64,000 bases of DNA from Casuarius casuarius. Taxonomy: Eukaryota; Chordata; Aves; Casuariiformes; Casuariidae. Each line of letters starts with the position of its first letter. The stretch's first letter is position 1. Under the pieces are notes generated by a model that was given only the letters and a program-made list of their open reading frames with translations, had not been told where the DNA came from and made no database searches. The DNA is taken from NCBI GenBank assembly GCA_003342895.1, contig PTFA01000280.1, forward strand, positions 254,331 through 318,330, given 5' to 3'. Both the position numbers and the translations under genes were made by a program. Below are positions 1 through 14,545 of the stretch, one piece after another.

Positions 1-343
1 AAGTGAGGTAAAAACATGTAGAAAGTCCAACTTAAAAAAAATAAAAAAGAAACAGCAGACTTGCACGCACTCATTCTTACAAGGTGTGGGCAGGTAGCTT
101 TTACGCCTGTTGTCACACAGTAGCACGTTATTTTACTGCTCTTCAGGACACATAGGTGAAATAATGGTTGTGCAACAGGCAGAAAGAATGAAGCCGCATC
201 CACGACAGCACAGGAGGCTCTGCCCTTGCCTGCTTCCTCCCCTCCTCGTCTCCCCTCATGCTGACAAAACGCCAGAGATTGCTGCTCGCTTCTCTTTGCC
301 ATGGAGGGAGGGCACTAATCCGAGGCTTTTCCCTCTACCCAGT

Positions 344-409
344 TTCAGTAACATTACCAAGATGCAGGAATTTAGCTTCAGTAACATTAGCAAGATGCAG
401 GAATTTAGT
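344..409. repeat. 33-bp tandem duplication
   Basis: Two direct copies of a 33-bp unit beginning TTCAGTAACATTA and ending GGAATTTAG, differing at two positions. Because 33 is divisible by three, it appears as an 11-residue repeat in an open plus-strand frame, but there is no other sign that this frame is coding. Confidence 0.95.
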
Positions 410-1823
410 TATTTGACACTTCTACTGTTATGTCAAATTTGATTTTAAGAAACTCGCCACATGTTACAAAGTTATGGTGGGAAGGAACCAACGCATGAAC
501 AGACTGCAAGAACACGTGAGCCCTGCTTCTTTGGAAAAACTGAAGTAACGGAAAAGATGCACTTTCTTCTTTGTACCCTGAAGTCTTTTATTAAAAAAAA
601 CAAAAAAACAAACTTCTGCAATAGGCTACTTTTAAAATTAGAGCCTTAAAAATATCTTGAAGGTGACAGCAATGATATTTTCAAATGCTCTAATGCTTGG
701 TATCAGCCATATTCCAAGCAAAATGCTTTAGCGCTGGGCAGTACGGTTCCCAGGAAGTCACTGGTCTCTCAGATTTATGAATAGCAGTAACTTTAATGCA
801 TACATGGGTGTGAAAACATGAAAGCTACTCCTTGCTGTTTCAGGGGTGGGGTGAACTGTGTTCCTTAGTATCATGATCCTTAAGTTAACGTATTTATAAT
901 CCTTATTTTAAGACTTGAGTATAAGCAGCTATGGGCTAAGAAGCATAAAATGAGAATGGATTAAGACTATTTTAATTCAAAGTGACATTTGCCAATACAG
1001 AGATTTATGGCAATTTTAATTCACACCTTCATTTCAGACGACTTTTCATCATATCCACAATCTTTTTGTAAGTCAAATACTCCCTGAGGTCCTAGCTGGA
1101 CCACAGACTGGCCCAAGTCTGGACTGATGGCAGTGCTGNGACCACACGCTGTGGATGTGGAACACACCAGCTTGTCAGTTAAGTAATATTTGAACAATAA
1201 CCACTTCAATGTTATTTATTTTCATTAAAAGCAATTAGCCGGTTAACAGGCCAGTATGTTTAGTATGCTTTGAAATAGTAGCTGCAAGTCAAACCATAAA
1301 TCTGTCGCTTAATGTGGCTCAGTGATGGACTCCATGGTCCAGAGCCTGCACTGAAAAGGTCCTTCCACAGGTTAATATGAAAGTTTTGGTTTAAAAATAC
1401 AAAACAAATCCCCCACCACCACACACTCACAAACACAACTCCTTTCCAGAGCGAGATTCCAGCAATCAGAGATACATGGTATTTTAAGCCCACATGTTTA
1501 AGTAGTCAAGTAATCTGTTTAACATATCTGAAACACTAGGATTAAGGAAGAATGGGAGCTTTGTCACAGGTGACTCTCATCAGAAAGCCCAGATCCTCTT
1601 CCCAGTGCTGCAGAGCCTCCCTGTGGCGCTGCTGGCAAGTGACTGATTTCTGCCGATTCTGCCATCAGCTTGGCCGAAACAGGGATGATGGTAGCCTGTT
1701 CCACATGGGGCCCCGAGACACTAATTAATGAGTTGAAAACTGGAATTCAAACAGGCTGCATTACGTAAGGATAATACATTTCACTGCATTAATTCAAAGC
1801 AAATAGGGTAGCACAAGAAGAGC

Positions 1824-1845
1824 AAAAAAAAAAAAAAAAAAAAAA
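1824..1845. repeat. Poly-A tract
   Basis: Uninterrupted run of about 22 A in intronic sequence. No target-site duplication or retrocopy body is obvious beside it. Confidence 0.9.
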
Positions 1846-3130
1846 TCCATAAATGGATTTTTATAAAAGTTACTTACTAGCACAGTTGCTATAACTGTAT
1901 GAAAATCACAGCGAGCTGACCTGCTAGTTTCATTTGCATCATTTCTAATGCTTTTCGTGCATGCCGAAAGGCTGGGGTAACTGTGTGAGCCGAAGGGGCG
2001 CTGCGGGCAGAACCTCTCGCAGCTGCCCCCCAGGGCAGGTGCAACGCCTCAGCAGGGTTGCTAACTACCCTGCCAGGAACGAGCTCTTCTGGTGCTGCTT
2101 CCCCCTCTCTCCTTGCACATTTTTACCTCATTTTAGGCAGAACTGACCAGAGTTTCCATGAATGCAAGTTAAAAATCCATCAGAATCTCTCATCCACACC
2201 TAGAAGCCAGGCGCTACGGGACAGAAAGGCAGACTGGGACACGGGATCCCAGGAACAAGAGGAGTGCACCTAACCTAGACTGTTTAGCCTAGCAGTGTAT
2301 CAGTCCCAGCCATTTACTGTGTGCCTCAGACAATAAATAACTGCTGTGCCTTCGCAATGATCCTACCTGAAAGTTTCCAAGTGATTTAAGAGATGTCCAG
2401 CTACACCCAGCAGTGGATTTGATAGCAATACAAACTGACCTAACCATTGAGTTAGAAAGCATCTTCCAGAGACATCTCTAGAGCAAAAACTGTGTATTTC
2501 CTCATATCTGGTTAGCAAAACAAGATGCTATCACCAGAAGAAAACCTGTTCATAACTGTATGTTCACTTGAGAAACTTCTATCAAGACTATCAGCAAGTA
2601 ATATTTTTAATCATTGAGCTTATAGCATACACACTCTTAAGCTGACATTACTGCTTCTGTGCATAACCTGTGATATTTTATTATTTAATTACTTTTTAAA
2701 AAATACCTTGCTCTGTCTGTTTGGTTCAAGAGAATATTCTATTTCTGCTTGCTAGTCCACACTATCGCTGCAGTAGATCATTTCTCAATGAAAAGCCCTA
2801 GTTTTTGCATGCAACATTTTGCATGCCGAGCTGTTGGTGTGGAGCTGCGGATAAAGGCAGACACAACTCCTGGCTTTTGGCCTGCTGATATACACCCTTC
2901 TCCCCAAAATTAACAAAGAAGTGCCCATAAGTACCTGTTATGCAGTTGCTGGAGCGCCTTCCTCCTCATCCTCCCTTCTAAAACTCTGCTTTTTTAGTTC
3001 TGTATAAACAGGCTCAGCTGCTTCCAAAAATCAAGCCTAGGGGCTAACTTCTCTAACTTCCTCTCAGCTTCATTTTCAAAAAATATTAAAAATTTCCTCC
3101 AGATACAGCTTTGGTTTGTCAGAGAGGTCA

Positions 3131-3370
3131 CTCACTGCCGCCAGGCTCTCAGGACCGGCCGTCCTGGCCGTGCCCCTGCCGGCGAGGCAATCATCTGCTT
3201 CACCTGCAGCCCAGCCACCTGCCCGCGTCTGCCCACCTGCCCCTCCCAGGCGGGCGCCTCCGGCCTCTTCCCCCAAAGGGCCGCCCCAGCCTTTTCTACG
3301 GGGAACGGCCTGGCCTGGCCTGGCCCGGCCCAGCCGGCGGCACCTCCGCGGACAGCCCGCACCCCACAAC
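3131..3370. promoter_or_regulatory. Small CpG-rich islet within SHANK2 intron
   Basis: About 240 bp with roughly 20 CpG by eye, including CGCGT, GGCGGGCGCC and CCGCGG, plus GGCCT pentamer repeats at about 3308-3330. It is surrounded by AT-rich DNA. Overlapping frames on both strands (88-109 codons) are expected from the composition and show no known domain. It could be a cryptic promoter, an enhancer or a methylated CpG cluster; no splice-linked SHANK2 exon is seen beside it. Confidence 0.4.
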
Positions 3371-4640
3371 TTTCTAGCTCTGCTGTGCTTTTAATGATTT
3401 TGCACGGGCTCGCGTATTTTTCCATTAGGGCCACAACAGAAATCAGGACTTTCCTTTCCAAGCTTCTGTGCAGAATTAAAGTTGCTCCTAATGTTTAGTT
3501 AAATGCAGGATGAGGTATATGTAAACCTCACCTGTAAAAAGAAGGATACGAATGCACGTTATTTACAGAATTACAATTTACTTATCAAGCGTTAGAGTCC
3601 ATTCCCAAATGAGAAGAAGATATGGTGCAACGCATGCTCAGGAAGAAGATACACGCATTTTCATATTGGTATAATCTCTAGGTAGGTTATCACTAGAAGA
3701 GTACAAAAGCCTAAAACTCAAGTGTGATTTGAACTTTTTTTTTTTAATGATAAACTGTTAATTGCCTTTGGGCTCTCAAAAGAGCATCCCATGTTGGTGT
3801 CTCAAAGAAAAAAGAAAAAAAAAAGAGAAAAAAAAGACACATCACAGATTCCAGGGATGTGAATATCTTCTGCATAAGAACAGGTAGGAAGAAATGGCAG
3901 AGGATCAAGAGAAACAATATACTTTTCCTTATTTGTTGCTTTTTGTGTACTTGCAAAGTTAGAACACAAATATTACACCACTTCTGAGAATAACAAAAGT
4001 TACAAGAATCAAGGGGTGGAAATAAGTCTACGTGTACCTTTATAATTACACAGTATATGTCAGAATAGCTCTCAGATGCTTTTGTCTTCAACGAGGTTTG
4101 AGTTTGTCGCTCTCATAAATAACATGCGCTAACTGGAAAAGTATCCATGTTTATAACTGTACTTCCAACACAGGGAATATTTATGCTTAATGACACTCTG
4201 GAAGAGCACCCATAGTCCTTCAATATTGTTTTAATATATTGCAACCTACGCAATTAGAAACTGTTTTTAAAGAAAAATTCTTTGATGTTTTATTCTAAGC
4301 GCGTGTGGTAGTTTTAACTTTCTGCCTTACCTATTATTCAGATCAGTCTAGGAGAAGGACAATCAACTATTTACTGAATTTTTGCTTTTAAAAAGTTCAG
4401 TAATAAAAACAGATCAAAGCAGCAGGAAGAATCTCTGCATGCTGCTGTGATTTAAAAATCTAGCTACATAAGAACTCAAGATGATTTCCAGTGTCCTTTT
4501 CCTGACCAACTGAAACCAGAAACTAAGCATACTCCAGAGCAGCTGGTTGTGATATGTTGGAATTATGCATAAAAATACTTACATTAGATCTACATTTTAT
4601 AGAAAAGGCTCAAATTCTGTGTGATCTAAAAAAAATACTT

Positions 4641-4663
4641 CCCCCCCCCCCCACACACACACA
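4641..4663. repeat. Poly-C followed by CA repeat
   Basis: A run of about 12 C passes into five to six CA units, a compound microsatellite. Confidence 0.9.
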
Positions 4664-7600
4664 TCTAATTGATCAAAACTGCTTTGCAGGAACCCCTCCT
4701 TAAAGGTTCCTTTCATTTAAACTTCAAAAGTGATGGAGAAGTTGCAACATCCTATGAAGCCAGTTTAAGACTTCGTAGAACTCTACTGATTCACTTTGGA
4801 AGAAGAATATTTACAATGTATTTGAAACTTCCAACTCTATGTACACAGTGAAACCTTACTGAGCACCCAGAAATGCAGCAACTAAGGTGTACCTCACAAA
4901 TATCATTACAGGTCACCTTTCGGTTTATGTATTTTAAATGCCTGTCTTTTCAGAACTGAACCCTTGAACATCTAACTGAAAAAATATCTGGTTAGAGGTG
5001 AGGTTTCTAATTAAATAATCAGTATCACCTGTACTTCTTGGATAGCTGAGAAAATACATGCTAAAAAACTGAACTGCTGTTCAACGATGAAAAGAAAGTA
5101 ACATTAGACAGTGACGTTTTCATAAGAACAGAAGCAAAACTAAGCACAAACTTGATTTCAAGATTACTTAAACTTTGGAAATGTCAACCATTATGTTAGA
5201 AATGACCTGCATAGAGTTTTACACATAGATTAACATAAAAACAAAATATATTTCATGGGTTAGTGACACTTACAGCTAAAATCACTAAATGTACGGTTCA
5301 ATATACACACAAAACAGACGGGAAGCTGGAGGTAGTGGTGCACACTGAAACACACAGAACTAACAGCACTTGCAACCACGTTAGCTCTTTTGCTTCCCAG
5401 GTGTATGTTTTCCCCTACTTATCAGTCTTAGAAACACTTCCCACTGCAAGCTCCTTGGAGTCATTAAGCCCTTGCGTCAAGGTCTGGGACTGTGTCTCTA
5501 AGTCCTGCTAAGCGTCTGTACTTTTTAACAGTACTGCAATATGTTTTGGGGGAGTGGGGACCTGAGCACATCAATTCCTAAGAATAGTATCTTCTACACC
5601 AAAATGTAGAGGAGATCCTCAGGAGATAGAATCTGGCGCAGAGAGAAAATAAGCACTGATCTGTTCATAGGGATAAGTTAGAAAAGATAACAAATGTTGG
5701 GGATTACCTATTCTGAATCGCAGAGCAAGAATGTGTGATCCTTATGGCAACAGTTTCCATCCTGTTTTTCTGTGGACGCAACCATTGTCCCCATTAAGCA
5801 AGACAAGACAGTTGTGAGAAACGCAAGTCTTCCTCTTTCATCTGTCCGTCTGCTGCCCAGAAAGGAGGTAATACACCTCACCGTGTTGGCAGCATACTTC
5901 ATGATCTTAAAGAAAATGGCATTTATTCATCATGAAAGAATTAAACCAAATGAGTGAGAATACCATAAATATTTCAAATGCTCCTAGGAAAATAAACTAA
6001 AACCTTTTTTCTTTTTTCTGAAAATGAAGCAAGAATGAGAGGGGAACAAGCAAAAGTTCACCTGATTTATCCATTTTCCTAACTAATTAGCAACATTTCT
6101 TCTTTTTTTGTTTCCTTGTAATTAAGAGCACATTGCAGGACGCACTTCCTCAAATATAGCATGCCTTGTCAAGACTTCTCACTGTTACTTAGCTTCAGGT
6201 ACTGCTACATTTCTAAAAGATCTTTCATTTTATTTTCTTATTTGGGTAAACAAAAACAGGAAAACAGTAGAAAGAATATATTATTTTGTGTCCTAGTATC
6301 TGTAATAATGATGTCTGGATGTTTGGTAACTATCTTAAATAGGTGAATAAGGCTTAGGTGTTTAAGAGCTAAGTGCCACTCAAGAGCTGGTTAAGGGAAT
6401 GGGGGGAGAGTGAAGAATGATTCTCAATTAGTTCTGTGTTGGTTTTGATTAGGAAAGAGCAAAGCACCATAGAAGAAATGGCAGAAAGCTTAGCTGTATG
6501 GCAATTAAAGGAATAGAGGGAGTAACGACTAGAAATGACCTCAGCTCCAGGAGCCTTGTTCATTTAGAAACAAAAATTGATCTTTATTTTATAGCTATAT
6601 ACCGTTGAACAGAGATTCCTGGAGATACAGAGTTTTAGCTGTTTAAAATTAAACTAGATATTGAGATACTGTCACCAAAGAACTACAGCAACACCACAAG
6701 TCCCTCTTCCAGCCTTATCTTGAAAGACCCACTTTCCTTTTCACTCTTTAGCCAGATTTTTCTTCTGTCTGTGAACGTTATTTTATCAGCAGCTAATATC
6801 CTACATCTAAGATCATAACCCTACTTGCAGGTAAATAGAAAAATTCAAAGGATTACATTTCTACTCTTATTTTGCCTTATACCTTTGTTTTTTATCAGCT
6901 TTTCTACTTGCAGCACTAATCTGTGCACTTATCTACTATTTGCCCTTCTATTTTCTGGGGCAACCACTTAGCGAAAATCTCCATTATTTCCATTATCTTT
7001 TAAACCGTCCTCTAGTTCTTACAAATAAATAAATCCTGGCATAGCTTTTTCTCACAGTCTTTCGTTCACTGCATACAACTTTATCCTGTCTTCGGATGAT
7101 AGTCTTATCAAGATAGATTTGTGATTTTTGTAGAAGTGCCTTGAACAATTCCTGTACGTATAAGCATTTCCTCTCATCCAAGACCTAAGAAGTTGAATTC
7201 ACTTCAAGATTTTATACAAGACCTAAGCAACATACAGGTTTTGTGCTGTGAAATAAACAGAGAAGTTTAATCTATTGCGATTTACAGACAGAAGCGTAAC
7301 TGTTTCTTTCCTGTTTTTTAACGGTTGATTAACAAATGCTAATATAAAATATAATGGAAATTGCTTTTCTAATTTTTTTGAGAGGGAAAGCATGTAAAAT
7401 GGAAATAGTAGCTGCGATTCAAAATGTCTTTTTTTTTTTTTCCTCTAGAAGAGTTTTACCACAGAGACTAATTCTCGTAGCAAATACATAACATCGTGAA
7501 GATTCCAGTCCTTCCTCCTGCTTCTTCATTTTCATTTGTTAAATCTGAATTGCAAAGGATTGGCTTGCAGCCCTAAATCTAGGTGCGAGTTGAATGTCTG

Positions 7601-9380
7601 AAGCATAATACAGACATAGTAAAACTTAGGTCAAGAACTTAGTAAAGCTAATTTATGCACAATGAGGACGTAGCAACTGACACTATTGTGCAAACAATTT
7701 ACCAGTATGCATCACCGTGAGTTTTCTATGTTCATTCAACATGTTTTTTTCCTTTCAGAGAAACAACTGTGTAAGCTTTCAAATTATGGGTAGTTAGGAT
7801 GTTTTCTGTATTATGTCTGTGAGTAGTTTCATACCACATGCGAGTCCAAAGCTTTGACCTGCTAAATTATTTTATCTGCATCTAAGTTAGACTCTTTTCA
7901 CAACCAATAAAAAAAAATTAGTTGTCATCCTGAAGTATTTTTGGAAGGTGGGTCAGACGAATCACTCTCTTTAGGTGCCTATCTCTCTGTCTTAAGTTGA
8001 AAGGGAGCCGAAGGTGACTAGCTCAGGTGGAGATGTTTATACCATAGATATTTACAGTTAGGTGAGATGAAGCTTGCCCACTGCAGCTTGGTGGTCTAAC
8101 ATTCAATCGAGAAAACTGCATGCATACTACAAAAGCATCATGGATCAGGCTGTTTTTAAATGCCTTATAACTGCCATCAGCTTCTTGTTGCAAAGTAACT
8201 AGTGCTTGCTAGCCCCTGCTCTTCAGTAATTGCTGTGTCACCGGACAGCTGGCTCAGGCCATGGTTTTAGGCAATACCAGCTGATGGGACTCCTGTCCTT
8301 CCATTAATCATTGGTTGTTTTACCAACTGAGTCTATTTACAGGACAGCCTTACAAATTAAAAAAACCTTTTTTTTTTAAGCACTCTGTTTTTCCCTTTCA
8401 GTCCACAGTGCAGCCATACAAAACATTGTGCCAGTACAGCTGTGGGAAGAAAATAGGGAGTGGAAAAATAAAATTATAATTGTCAAAGAAAATATTGTCT
8501 CAAAAAACTTGCGCCCAAAAAGGATGCAATTACAGCGTTATCGAGAGGGAGATATAAACTTTTTAGCTCACTTTGCAGTTGATAAAGTGATTAATCTCAT
8601 TGTCTTTCACATAACCACATGTAGGCATGCTTGCACTAATTTTAATTTAAAGCTTTACAGAAGTCTTGGATTATTCTTGTGCTTAGGTACTTTTCAACAG
8701 ATAACTTGTAAACTGCAGATGTGCTAAAGCGTGAAACCTCTCCCTTTCCCTTCCCTCCTGCAGATATATTTTGGCAAACAAAAGACTGGAGGCATTCAAC
8801 CATTTTTTAAACACATCTTGTTTTCCCCTGCCAAAAACTTTTAAGTGATATCTGTTTCTCAGTGTTGCTGGTATCTGACTGGATTGTTTTGGCAATCCAT
8901 TTTTGTTTTGACCATGCATATCTTTCATAAAGGAGATGAACATTTCCAGCGCATATTGAAACACCACCACTTTCATCTAGAGGAATTTTTCATTATAATG
9001 TGGTAGCAAAGACTTCTCCAGTTTTCCATCTCCTTGGTACATTATTAGACACAAATCAATCCAACAGAGTAGTACTTTTCTTAACTCATGCGCATTTACA
9101 TGAGTATATAATCTAACATTTTAACTACTCAGCTGAAAGGTGATGTTATAGCTTCTAGTGGTTTCTTGTTAATCTTTAAAAAATTTGTGGAGTAATATAA
9201 AGAATTTTTTGATAAATGAAACATGGATACCTCATATTTAATTTCCGTAAACCACTGATGTGTTGTACAGGGAATTCAATAGAATTCCTTTTATTCTTTT
9301 CAGGAGGGCAGCCAAAATCTGCAACTTATTTAAATTTCTCTCTGGATAATGTTAAACTAGTGCTTGATATGTGTATAATG

Positions 9381-9408
9381 TAGATACAGATACAGATGTA
9401 GATACAGA
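9381..9408. repeat. GATACA hexamer repeat
   Basis: Imperfect tandem GATACA/GATGTA units, about four copies. Confidence 0.8.
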
Positions 9409-12400
9409 AACATGAGCTAAAGACTCTGTGGCTTCCTGGGATTTTCCTGTAATCAGTAGAACTTTTTGCTACACAAAAGGCCCAAAAAATACCCTGAAGT
9501 CCTTTCTATTTGTAAATCATCCACCAAATTATCTTGACTAGTGCAGCCTTATTTGGTAGTTGTGGAAGTAAGTCATTCTTTAAGCTGTTTACAAATTTCT
9601 CCCTTTACACAGCTCTGTAGTTTCTGACTGCATTCGTGAGAAAATCACAACAGCTTCCTCAACAGGACAACAGCAAATGACAAATACTCCGTTGTCTAAA
9701 CCTGAGTGTTTCCACCCCAGGACAGCCGACAATACAGGGCCTGGATCAAAGCTTAAGAAAGTCGGTGGGCATCTTTTGCTTCAAATCAGCAAGCAGACCC
9801 GAATTTCCAAACTCTTTTCCAAATTCAAACATGCTTTTATAAATAATGTAGCTAAGCTCAATTATTTAAAATTCAATACATTTTTGTGAGTGCACAATTA
9901 GAAACATTTACTCAGGTTTGTCTTTTCTTAACTGAAGGCAAATAATCTATGCGTGGCTTAAAAAACAAGACTATCAGTATTGATGTGATATTCTCCCGGT
10001 TAGCTCCATAAGCACAGTCTGGGATATTGATTGCCTGAGTCAGTACAGCCCTAGCGAGATAAGTCTCAGCGGAGGCGTAACCTTTAAAACCACGGCCACA
10101 GAAAACTGTTGCAGCTACGCTGATGGCTCCCTTTCAACACTGTCCTGCAGGCAGAAAACTGACAGCGGCAGGTACCTAAGAAGAAACACATTTGGAGACG
10201 GAGAAAGCCACCAAACAGAGGGAAAGGAGGGGACGCGAAGTCCCCAGCAGAATAACTTCTCTCTGCAAACTGTGGCCGTATTCAGGGCCACCTGGGGAAC
10301 TGGTCAGGTCTGAGACTTGCCACCTAGAGCTGACCCAGCCCAAGAAAGGGCACGTCAAGAGAAAAAAGATCTCCGGGTGANGAAATGAGACTTTACCTCA
10401 CCAGTCTGGGTTACCGGCTCGTGAGGCAAGGCGAGACTCCAGAGCTCCCCTTGGACGCTGATTCGACACCGACCCTAGCAGAGCTTTGTGGCAGGGGAGG
10501 CACTCCACGTACAGGGTTCTCCCTGCAGAATGAAAGCTGCAAGTGGTATAAACTGTAATAACTGCTTGAGGTTTCTAATGAATCAAAATAACATGTTTTC
10601 CTGCTACTTCTGCTATGATCAGTTACTGTCATCAAGCAGCATACTATCAAGTAGTTTTCTTGCCATCAGCCATTTGTTGATCTCTTAGCAAGCTGGAAAA
10701 AAACCCACTTTCCATCCTCTTTTGTTGCAGGCAGGCGTGGATGCAGAAAGCAGCGACACAATTTACAACTTGAAATCCTGGCCAAAGAGTCAGAGTATGG
10801 ATTCATCTACCAGCCACTCCTATTTAGGCCCCATTTTCTTGATCACTTGCAGCANGGCCATTACTGTAAGTAGGTGCTCTATCATCTTCCATAAATTAGT
10901 ATGAAATTTGATCTCAAACAACTGGGGAGAGTTTCAGAAGAGGTTTTCAGGCTCTGTTGTCAAGCCTTTTATCTGAACCATTAAAAATAAGAGAGAAAAC
11001 CCCCCCACGAATGTTCACTTAATACAGGAAACTACATGAGACAAAGGTGATTTATTAACACTTTAGAATATGCATAGCTCTAGGATTTGCCTTATGTGAA
11101 TTGTGTCAGCCATTTTAAGTAAATGGGTGTTCAAAAAAAGTGTTAGGTTATAGAATTAAATGAAATATGGCACCTTATTTAATCCTGATATATATGTATT
11201 CAGAATGATTTTAACGGAATTTGTACTCTGATATAAATAATATTTGCCTAGGTGCATTGGTCAAACCTGATTAAGCAAAATCACTCGAAAAAATAAATGT
11301 AGAATACAAATAAAAGCTAAAACCTATTACCACTATAAAGCAAGATATTAATAGAAAGAACAAGATCAAATATATTTGATCATAAGATCATAATATATTA
11401 TGAAGTGCCTCTAATCAAGAAAAAAGAACTACAGGTAGAGATGCTAATATCAAAATATATATTCTTAATGAAGTTTAAAAATGCTCCAAAATTTCAGAAG
11501 GTGAATGCTAAGGATTTTGCCCACTAGCAGTCATGGAGATTTGTCAAGTAAATGGTTAAAACACAAGTAATTTCAGCCCAGACTTACTTTGATAGGTTGA
11601 AAAAATGTATTAGTATGTGTAGTTTTTACAAGAACAATGAGGAATCCCAAACGACTTAAGACAGGACAGAAAAAATGGGACGACACACTTTAGGAAAAAT
11701 CTAGCGCATAAAAGGGGATACACCAGGTAATAAAGAAGAGCATAATTGGGAACCATCTACTACATCAGTGTTTAATTATCAATTATCTAATAGGAAAACA
11801 AATGTGCACACAGTCTATTGTCAACTTTCAAGCAAAGATCTTGTAACGGTCACTGCTGACTGCCACACTGCTTGTTTTAATACTTCATATTCATTTTTTC
11901 ATATGTCATAATGGTAAAACCAAAAAAAGCTATTTCATATTTCATTTACCATTTGAAATAACAAAACATTCGGTGAAATATTTTTAAAGGCTTGTGTAAG
12001 TGATTAACTATGCATAAGCAGTAGTCAGCTGACTGCGCTAGATCCGTACTCAAGGAAGATACTCGACTGGTGTCACTGCCACAGTATTNCTCTATGCAGT
12101 GGTATTGCCTCAAAGCCAGTCTTATCTCAAAGTGTGTCGAGACAAATCTGTGTACAAGTCTTTGCAGAACAGGGGCCTTACGCTGCCAGAATAATAATTT
12201 CCTAATTATCTTCAAGATTCTCCCATTTACAATGAAGTGTCTCCACTGAGAATAGGAGGTTAACAGGCTGCTTTTGCTGCTAGTTTGTGATGGAATAGGT
12301 TAGCCAGACACATTCTTCCTCAAAGCTATTTTTGCACTACTTTTGCATCATGGCAGTCAAGATGTGAGAGAAATGATCAATTAGTACTTTAAAATTTACT

Positions 12401-14522
12401 GTAGTCACTGCAGACTGTGGTTATGGCTTTCTTGATTTTAAATAATTTTTGATATAGTGCTTTAAAGACATAAAAGTTAAGTATTATCTCCAGATTACCT
12501 AACAGTGCTGCTCAAATTCTGCCACAGGCTGAAGTATTCTGTCCTGAGCCAAAAGCTGGGCTTAAATCCCTTAGAAGTTTGGACCACTTTAAAAACCATT
12601 CCTTTTATAGCTGATTCTTTTCACACTTCTAAAGTAATTTATAACATTAACAATTTTTGTTAGCTATATATGGTCTTATGCTTTAAAAGTTATTTCGTGA
12701 AGTTAGATGGACTGGGGATTTGAATGGAAAACGTGAAGGCATCAATGGAAGAAAAAGGAAGATGCTGTAATGATAACTGCATTCTTGAGACACTANGAAG
12801 AGTTTGTACCTTTTTATCCTGTATGGTTTCATGGGCACAGTTTTAGCTACTGGAAAAGATGCAGAAAGAGTCAGAAAAGGAAAAATTTGCACTTGTATGT
12901 CTGATTTCACACAGGAGCAATCCCAGATGCATTTGAAATGTTGAGTTTCCTACCATATAAGTTTAATTTTATATTGCTCTGCAATTTATTTTTAGCCTAT
13001 TTGGATGCTTTAGAGAATTGTGTTGCTCCTTTTCAGCTGATTAGAGTTATTCCCAAGTGGCTCTTAGCAAGGATGAGAATCAGAGTGAAAGGGCTGAAGT
13101 GCATGTCAGCCAAGGAACAGCGACTGTAAAATATTATGAATAAAAAACTACTTATTCAGAGGTAAAGATGCAGACAGGTCTACCATCATTTACAAGCTCT
13201 AGACCAAAAGATCTAGGCTTGTGTTTTCTTTCTTTCTGAAAAACTGTTTAATGTTTTTGCTTTACACTGTTCACAAAAACTGGATAAACTATGAAATTAT
13301 AATATGGAATATTTTATTTTACTCCTTCTTCAAACCAACCTCAGATCATTAGCAGAAGAAAAGCACTAAAATTTGAAGTTGATTAGGTGATCGGAGAGAT
13401 TAGTTGGTAGACTCAGTCTTCCCTTGGACAGATATCCTTCTTACAAATACTACTATTATAGCAAGAAACTTTTATTACAGCTTGGTCAGAAGACCAGTGA
13501 CTGAAAGAACCCAATGTCTTTCAAGACCCTCTTGGGCAGCATCAGGATGCGTAGGAAGCACATTACCCCATCCTATAGCCTGACAAAAAAACAGCTCTCG
13601 GGTTACCTCTACTTCTATATTAGCATTGTTATTGAGTGATGGTTCATTTAGAAGTCCTTTCCCAAACTTCTGTTTATCATTACCGAGAGAGCAAATGCTT
13701 TGCTCAGCAAAGCTACGGTGCAGAAACTTGCTGTGGTTCATTCTTTAGATTTCCACCACTTGAGGCAAAAACTGCAGCTGATCTGCAGCCTCAGCTACAG
13801 GGAGTTGTCAGGACTAGTTGAATATGAGTGCAACAAGCTGCTACATCAGCTGTTTTTTCTGGACTGGTTTGCCAGTACTTCAAATCTAGTTCCTCACATT
13901 GACTTTTTCTTTCTAGCCAGGATAGACTATTTTTTTCCCACTGTTTGATGGAAGGGAATGCGGTTTATGCAGAAATATGGTGCGTAGCATATTGCCGAAC
14001 CTTCTAAGTCACAGAACAGAACACAGTATCCTTGCAGATTATCAGTGGGCTGAGTTTTGTAAGCTATTCACACTTTTTTTAAACCATCAATTTGTACACA
14101 GGAAACCTATTTTGTAAAAGAAAATCACTTATCAACAGATAAACAGTTTTCAGAATCATCTGAGCCATGTGGTTTGTTGCACAAAATACAGAAGTGAAAA
14201 GAGTTGCAGAAGAGAGTATTTTGGCAGGTACGGCTGTGGACAGTACACTTCAAGGCAGCAGGACTTACTGACTGGTGTTTGACCTGCCAGTTTGAGCTCT
14301 GGGTACAAAGCTTTGATAGCTGGACAATGTTTCTCAAACAGGCATGGATAAACATAGCATTTTGACTGTAAGTCCCGTGTTTAGGACCCTGGCTGGGATT
14401 AGAAGATATGGCACAAATCCCTTGAGCTTGCTATCCGTTTTCAAATGGCTGAATTTGTATCTACATCATCTCACCACTTACAATGATAAGCCCTCTTACA
14501 TGTGAGCTAATTATCTTGCACT

Positions 14523-14545
14523 TTCTTTTTTTTTTTTTNTTTTTA
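14523..14545. repeat. Poly-T tract with one undetermined base
   Basis: T-rich run with an N inside, suggesting the homopolymer was hard to resolve in sequencing. Confidence 0.85.

Noticed and set aside
1824..1845. Poly-A tract as the tail of a processed retrocopy
   Set aside because: No cDNA-like sequence or flanking target duplication is seen on the upstream side; treated as a simple repeat.
3076..3461. Four overlapping 88-109 codon frames on both strands
   Set aside because: They all lie on the CpG-rich islet where stop codons are rare; none resembles a known protein.
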